From Arthrobacter sp. ISL-65 (lineage in GTDB: Bacteria > Actinomycetota > Actinomycetes > Actinomycetales > Micrococcaceae): a DNA stretch of 64,000 bases. Shown piece after piece: positions 60,427 through 64,000 of this stretch. The notes beneath the pieces were generated by a model. The model searched no databases. It was not told where the DNA came from and was given only the letters and a program-made list of their open reading frames with translations. The stretch covers positions 28,062 through 92,061 of the forward strand of contig NZ_JAGGPN010000017.1 in the NCBI RefSeq assembly GCF_018613795.1, written 5' to 3'. Each line of letters begins with the position of its first letter. Positions within the stretch are counted from its first letter, which is position 1. Both the position numbers and the translations under genes were made by a program.

Positions 60427-60745
60427 CCTTGTCTCCTTCTCGTTGTACGGCTCCTTCAGATGCCGTTACCCACGGATCTGTGACTAAGAAAACACTATCG
60501 TATTAAGAATCGATTATCTAGAAAAAAAGCAAAATATGCCGCCAGCCTGCACTGTCCGTCGCACGTGACGAGGTCTCCGCACCGGAGCTGGTGCCCCGAA
60601 CCTTCCGCACGCCGAACCCCAGCGGTAGCCTGAAAAGCACATGACGGGCCGCGCCCACACCTCCGGCAGCGCCCGCCGGCTCCGACGGCACCGGCTCCTG
60701 CAGCGCCCACCGGCTCCGACCCGCCATCGGGAACGGGAGATTCCT
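60427..60745. promoter_or_regulatory. Divergent promoter region of dioxygenase and LuxR genes
   Basis: 319 nt. A strongly AT-rich stretch at about 60483-60540 (around TATTAAGAATCGATTATCTA) carries the palindrome AATCGATT (60508-60515) and probably the dioxygenase promoter. The remaining part up to the LuxR-family gene is GC-rich; an in-frame extension back to 60641 is not favoured. No gene is seen. Confidence 0.45.
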
Positions 60746-62410
60746 ATGTCTGAACTTGCACAGGGCAGGGAAGCCTACGCCGAGCGGCGCTGGCCGGACG
60801 CCGTCGGCCAGTACACCTCTGCTGGGCGTGACACTGAACTGCCGGCCAGCGATCTGGAACAGCTGGCCACCTCCGTCATCCTCACCGGCGGGCCCGACGG
60901 CGTGGACATCCTGGCGCGGGCGCACCTGAAGTACCTCGCCGACGGCGACTACGCCGCCGCCGCCCGCTGCGCCGTCTGGACAGGCCTCAATCTCATGATG
61001 CAGGGCGAACCGGCCCGTGCTACCGGCTGGATTGCCCGGGCCCGCCGCATCGTCGAGGACCTGCCCGAACCCTGTCCCTCCGAGGGCCTGCTGTTCGTCC
61101 CCGCCGGGCTCGGCGCCCTCTACCAGGGCGACGGCACAGCCGCCGCGGAAGCCTTTACCCGCGCCGGCGAACTCGGACGGCAACGCGGCGATGCGGATGC
61201 TGCGGCCCTCGGCGTGCTGGGGCTCGGCCAGGCGCAGATCATGCTCGGCCGGCTCAACGACGGCCTGGCCCTGCTGGATGAGGCGATGGTGGCCGTCACA
61301 GTCGGTGAGATCTCCCCTATCCCCGCCGGGATCATCTACTGTGCGGTGATCGAGACCTGCCACCTGGCGTTCGACCTGCGCCGGGCCCACGAGTGGACCC
61401 GCGCGCTGGACCGGTGGTGCCAAGAGCAGCAGAACCTGGTGGCATTCAGCGGGCAGTGCCAGATGCACCGGGCCGAGCTCTACCGGCTGCACGGTGCCTG
61501 GTCCGAGGCGATCGATGCGGCCAAAACAGCGCAGGACCTCGCCTTCCGCGGCGACCGGATGGCCATGTACGGCGGATTCTATGAGCAGGGTGAAATCCAC
61601 CGGCTCCTCGGCCATTTCGACGCCGCCGAGGCCGCCTACCTTCATGCCCTTGAAACCGGATTCCCGCCGCAGCCCGGGCTGGCGCTCCTCCGCCTGGCCC
61701 AGGGCAGGCCGGACCAGGCACAGACCCTGCTGCGGCAGGCCATGAACAGCGTGGACCCCGGGTACCGCCGCCGGATGCTCGCCGCCCGGGTGGAGATCGA
61801 ACTCGCCGCCGGCGACGCCGAGGCGGCACGGGCCGCCATGGAGGAGCTGGCCTCGCTCTGCGCGTCCATCGACATGCCCATGCTGCACGCCCTGGCCGAC
61901 CAATCCCGGGCCGCCCTGCTATTCCACGACGGCGACGCCGAGGGCGCGCTGGCCCTGCTCCGCCGTGCCTGGTCCCGCTGGCTCAGCCTCGACGTACCGT
62001 TCGAAGCCGCCCGCTGCCGCGCCCTGCTGGCCAGCCTGTGCGCCGCGCTCGGCGATGAGGAGTCCGCCCGGACGGAGCGTGAGGCGGCACGGGCAGTATT
62101 TGTCGAGCTGGGCGCCGCGCCGGCGCTGTTGGGGCTTGAGCAGTCGGCCCCCACTTCGCCGGACGCCCCGGCAGCCGCTCGCGCAGGTTCCGCGGACAAC
62201 GGCGACATTCCCGCCGCAGGGCCGCTCACCGCCCGCGAAACGGAAGTCCTGCGGCTGGTCGCCGCCGGAATGAGCAACCGGGACATCGCCGCCGAGCTGT
62301 TCATCAGCGAGAAAACGGTGGCCCGGCACGTCAGCAATATCTACATCAAGCTGGGCCTGAGCTCCCGGGCCGCGGCCACGGCGTACGCCTACCGGCACGG
62401 ACTCACCTGA
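60746..62410 (+). CDS. LuxR-family regulator with TPR-like repeats
   Basis: About 554 residues from ATG 60746 (GGGAGATTCCT). The first 470 residues are a helical array of TPR-type repeats (e.g. [40 protein letters not shown]). There is no P-loop, unlike MalT-type LAL regulators. The C-terminus is a canonical Lux[64 protein letters not shown]. It is upstream of, and in the same direction as, a PQ-loop protein and an FAD monooxygenase, which it may activate. Confidence 0.9.
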   Translation: MSELAQGREAYAERRWPDAVGQYTSAGRDTELPASDLEQLATSVILTGGPDGVDILARAHLKYLADGDYAAAARCAVWTGLNLMMQGEPARATGWIARARRIVEDLPEPCPSEGLLFVPAGLGALYQGDGTAAAEAFTRAGELGRQRGDADAAALGVLGLGQAQIMLGRLNDGLALLDEAMVAVTVGEISPIPAGIIYCAVIETCHLAFDLRRAHEWTRALDRWCQEQQNLVAFSGQCQMHRAELYRLHGAWSEAIDAAKTAQDLAFRGDRMAMYGGFYEQGEIHRLLGHFDAAEAAYLHALETGFPPQPGLALLRLAQGRPDQAQTLLRQAMNSVDPGYRRRMLAARVEIELAAGDAEAARAAMEELASLCASIDMPMLHALADQSRAALLFHDGDAEGALALLRRAWSRWLSLDVPFEAARCRALLASLCAALGDEESARTEREAARAVFVELGAAPALLGLEQSAPTSPDAPAAARAGSADNGDIPAAGPLTARETEVLRLVAAGMSNRDIAAELFISEKTVARHVSNIYIKLGLSSRAAATAYAYRHGLT

Positions 62411-62517
62411 TCTCATTCCCTGCATAAAACCACCCATTCCCGCGGGCCAAATGTTGCGGTCGGAAATGGGTGATTCGCCCGATTCGCCGCGCCACTGCGA
62501 AAAATAGCTTTAGTGGC

Positions 62518-62841
62518 ATGAACGTTTCAGTGCTCGCAGGAATGGTGTCCACCGGCCTCTTCGCGGTGAGCTACCTGCCCATGCTGCTCAAGGCCCTCCG
62601 CACGCGGAACCTTGACTCCTACAGCCTCGGCTACCTCGCGCTGAGCAACGTGGCCAACGCCGTGCATTCCGTCTACGTCTTCAGCCTCCCGCTGGGGCCG
62701 ATCTGGCTGCTGCACTGCTTCTACGCCGCGGCGTCCGCGCTGCTGCTCATCTGGTTCCTGCGCTTCCGCAGCGTTCATGACCCCGCAACCGCACATGCAT
62801 CAGCAAGGAGGAACCACCATGAATACCACCCCAGCAACTGA
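62518..62841 (+). CDS. PQ-loop/SemiSWEET-like small membrane protein
   Basis: About 107 residues from ATG 62518; three hydrophobic helices. VSTGLFAVSYLPMLLKALRT and NLDSYSLGYLALSNVANAVH follow the PQ-loop motif layout, and the size fits a SemiSWEET-type half transporter that works as a dimer. The polar C-terminal tail overlaps the next gene's start by 23 nt, so the two are likely co-transcribed. Whether it moves sugars or another solute is unknown. Confidence 0.72.
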   Translation: MNVSVLAGMVSTGLFAVSYLPMLLKALRTRNLDSYSLGYLALSNVANAVHSVYVFSLPLGPIWLLHCFYAAASALLLIWFLRFRSVHDPATAHASARRNHHEYHPSN

Positions 62842-63976
62842 CACCGGCGGCGCCACCAGCAGCGCCGCCAGCACTGCCGCCGTCGACACCGTCATCATCG
62901 GCGCCGGACAGGCCGGCCTGGCACTGGGCTACTACCTGGCGCAGCAGCACCGGGACTTTGTCATCCTCGACGCCGGCACACGGGTTGGCGACGCGTGGCG
63001 CACCCGCTGGGACTCACTGCGCCTGTTCACCCCCGCCAAGTACGATGGCCTGCCCGGCCTGCACTTCCCCGGCGATCCTCTCGCTTTCCCCACCAAGGAT
63101 GAGCAGGCGGCCTACCTCGAGGACTACGCGTCCCGCTTCCACCTGCCGGTCCGGCCCAACACGGCCGTCACCCGCGTGAGCCACGCCGGGCAGCGGTTCC
63201 AGGTCACTGCCGGCGCGCAGCGCTGGACGGCGGCGAACGTCGTCCTCGCCACCGGATCCTGCCACCTGCCCAAGACGCCGAGCTTTGCCGCGGAACTGCC
63301 ATCCGGCGTCGTACAGCTCCACTCCCACCACTACAAGAGCCCGGCCCAGCTCCAGCCCGGCCCGGCGCTGGTGGTGGGCGTGGGCAACTCCGGCGCGGAG
63401 ATCGCCCTGGAGACCAGCCGCACCCACGAAACCTGGCTGGCCGGCAAGCCCAGTGCCGAGATGCCGTTCCGGCACGGCAGGACTGCGGCCCGGTTCGTCC
63501 TCCCGGTGGTCCGGTTCGCCGGGATGCACGTGCTGAACACCAACACGCCGGTCGGGCGCAAGGTGCTGCCCAAGCTGGCGGGCATGGGCAGGCCGCTGAT
63601 CCGCACCAAGACCGCGGACCTCCGCGCCGCCGGCGTCCACCTGGCGACGCGGGCCTCCGGAGTCCGGGACGGCGAGATAGTGCTCGACGACGGGCGGAGG
63701 CTTCCGGCGGCAAACGTCATCTGGTGCACCGGCTTCACGGACGACTATCCGTGGCTGGACATCCCGGCCCTGCCCGCGGACTGGCGGGAGCGGCAGCACC
63801 GCGGGATCGTGGACGCACAGCCCGGGCTGTACCTACTGGGCAAGGACCTCCTCTTCGCGGCAGCCTCGGAAACCCTCCCCGGCGTGTGCCGGGACGCCAA
63901 ATACCTCGCGAAGCAGCTGGCCGCCACGTGGGCACCGCTGACTGAACCGACGGCCCCGGCCGGGCTCGCGGCGTGA
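62819..63976 (+). CDS. FAD/NAD(P)-dependent flavoprotein monooxygenase (YUC/trkA-like)
   Basis: About 385 residues from ATG 62819 with an AAGGAGGAACCACC site. FAD loop VIIGAGQAGLALGYYLAQQH, then RTRWDSLRLFTPAKYDGLPG, NAD(P) loop VVGVGNSGAEIALETS and the closing VIWCTGFTDDYPWLDIP are those of flavin-containing monooxygenases of the CzcO/YUC type. It has no BVMO fingerprint. Final gene in the window, last in a unit with the PQ-loop protein, and complete. Confidence 0.92.
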   Translation: MNTTPATDTGGATSSAASTAAVDTVIIGAGQAGLALGYYLAQQHRDFVILDAGTRVGDAWRTRWDSLRLFTPAKYDGLPGLHFPGDPLAFPTKDEQAAYLEDYASRFHLPVRPNTAVTRVSHAGQRFQVTAGAQRWTAANVVLATGSCHLPKTPSFAAELPSGVVQLHSHHYKSPAQLQPGPALVVGVGNSGAEIALETSRTHETWLAGKPSAEMPFRHGRTAARFVLPVVRFAGMHVLNTNTPVGRKVLPKLAGMGRPLIRTKTADLRAAGVHLATRASGVRDGEIVLDDGRRLPAANVIWCTGFTDDYPWLDIPALPADWRERQHRGIVDAQPGLYLLGKDLLFAAASETLPGVCRDAKYLAKQLAATWAPLTEPTAPAGLAA

Positions 63977-64000
63977 TGGCAGCGCGAACGGATCCTTCTA

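Noticed and set aside
60518..61903. 461-codon minus-strand frame opposite the LuxR-family gene
   Set aside because: Antisense of a well-supported regulator; no recognisable domain.
1..64000. CRISPR array, tRNA, rRNA or intact insertion sequence
   Set aside because: I found no regularly spaced direct repeats, cloverleaf-like sequences, rRNA sequence or transposase with terminal inverted repeats by reading; small RNAs could be missed.

Overview
The window reads as chromosomal DNA of a high-GC actinobacterium. Start codons (many GTG/TTG), GC-rich third positions and gene families fit the Micrococcales, most likely the Arthrobacter / Pseudarthrobacter / Paenarthrobacter group. This is a judgement from gene content; no database search was possible. 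I saw no rRNA, tRNA, CRISPR array or intact insertion sequence.

Layout. (1) 1-3.4 kb: nucleoside salvage (nucleoside hydrolase, MFS carrier, divergent ribokinase). (2) 3.4-15.1 kb: a defence island. A C5-cytosine DNA methyltransferase faces a tightly overlapping five-gene minus-strand operon: Z1-domain SF2 ATPase, DUF4420-like PD-(D/E)XK nuclease, MORC/MutL-type GHKL ATPase, an unknown protein and a DUF6339-like protein. This is a restriction-modification-like system of the Z1/MutL class, without the AIPR component of the described Mza set. It is flanked by decayed helicase and helicase-nuclease fragments. (3) 13.2-23 kb: a patchwork of small genes, an MHS carrier and several gene remnants (lipoprotein/MFS chimera, NTF2-like tail, MFS tail). 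(4) 22.4-27.3 kb: a TetR module whose presumed operator, a palindrome with core ACCGATCGGT, occurs five times around tetR and its neighbours. (5) 27.3-37.5 kb: HxlR-SDR-thioesterase-TDT carrier genes, an MDR-type MFS pump, a slipin, and a GntR-linked unit of two carbon-nitrogen hydrolases with an APC permease.

(6) 37.5-60.4 kb: an aromatic-catabolism island. It has a VAO-type flavoprotein (p-alkylphenol / vanillyl-alcohol oxidase family), a long Baeyer-Villiger monooxygenase resembling 4-hydroxyacetophenone monooxygenase, its coupled carboxylesterase, an HpaB-type monooxygenase with a flavin reductase fused to a GntR/FCD regulator, a PrpD-like protein, an aromatic FAD hydroxylase with a FAH-family hydrolase, a type I extradiol dioxygenase, an LLM-class monooxygenase, a TauABC-like ABC importer and an MHS carrier. 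GntR and LysR regulators sit among them. A plausible reading (inference) is oxidation of a p-alkylphenol or aryl ketone to the ketone, oxygen insertion to an aryl ester, hydrolysis to a dihydric phenol plus acetate, further hydroxylation and ring cleavage. (7) 60.4-64 kb: a TPR-LuxR regulator, a PQ-loop membrane protein and a flavoprotein monooxygenase.
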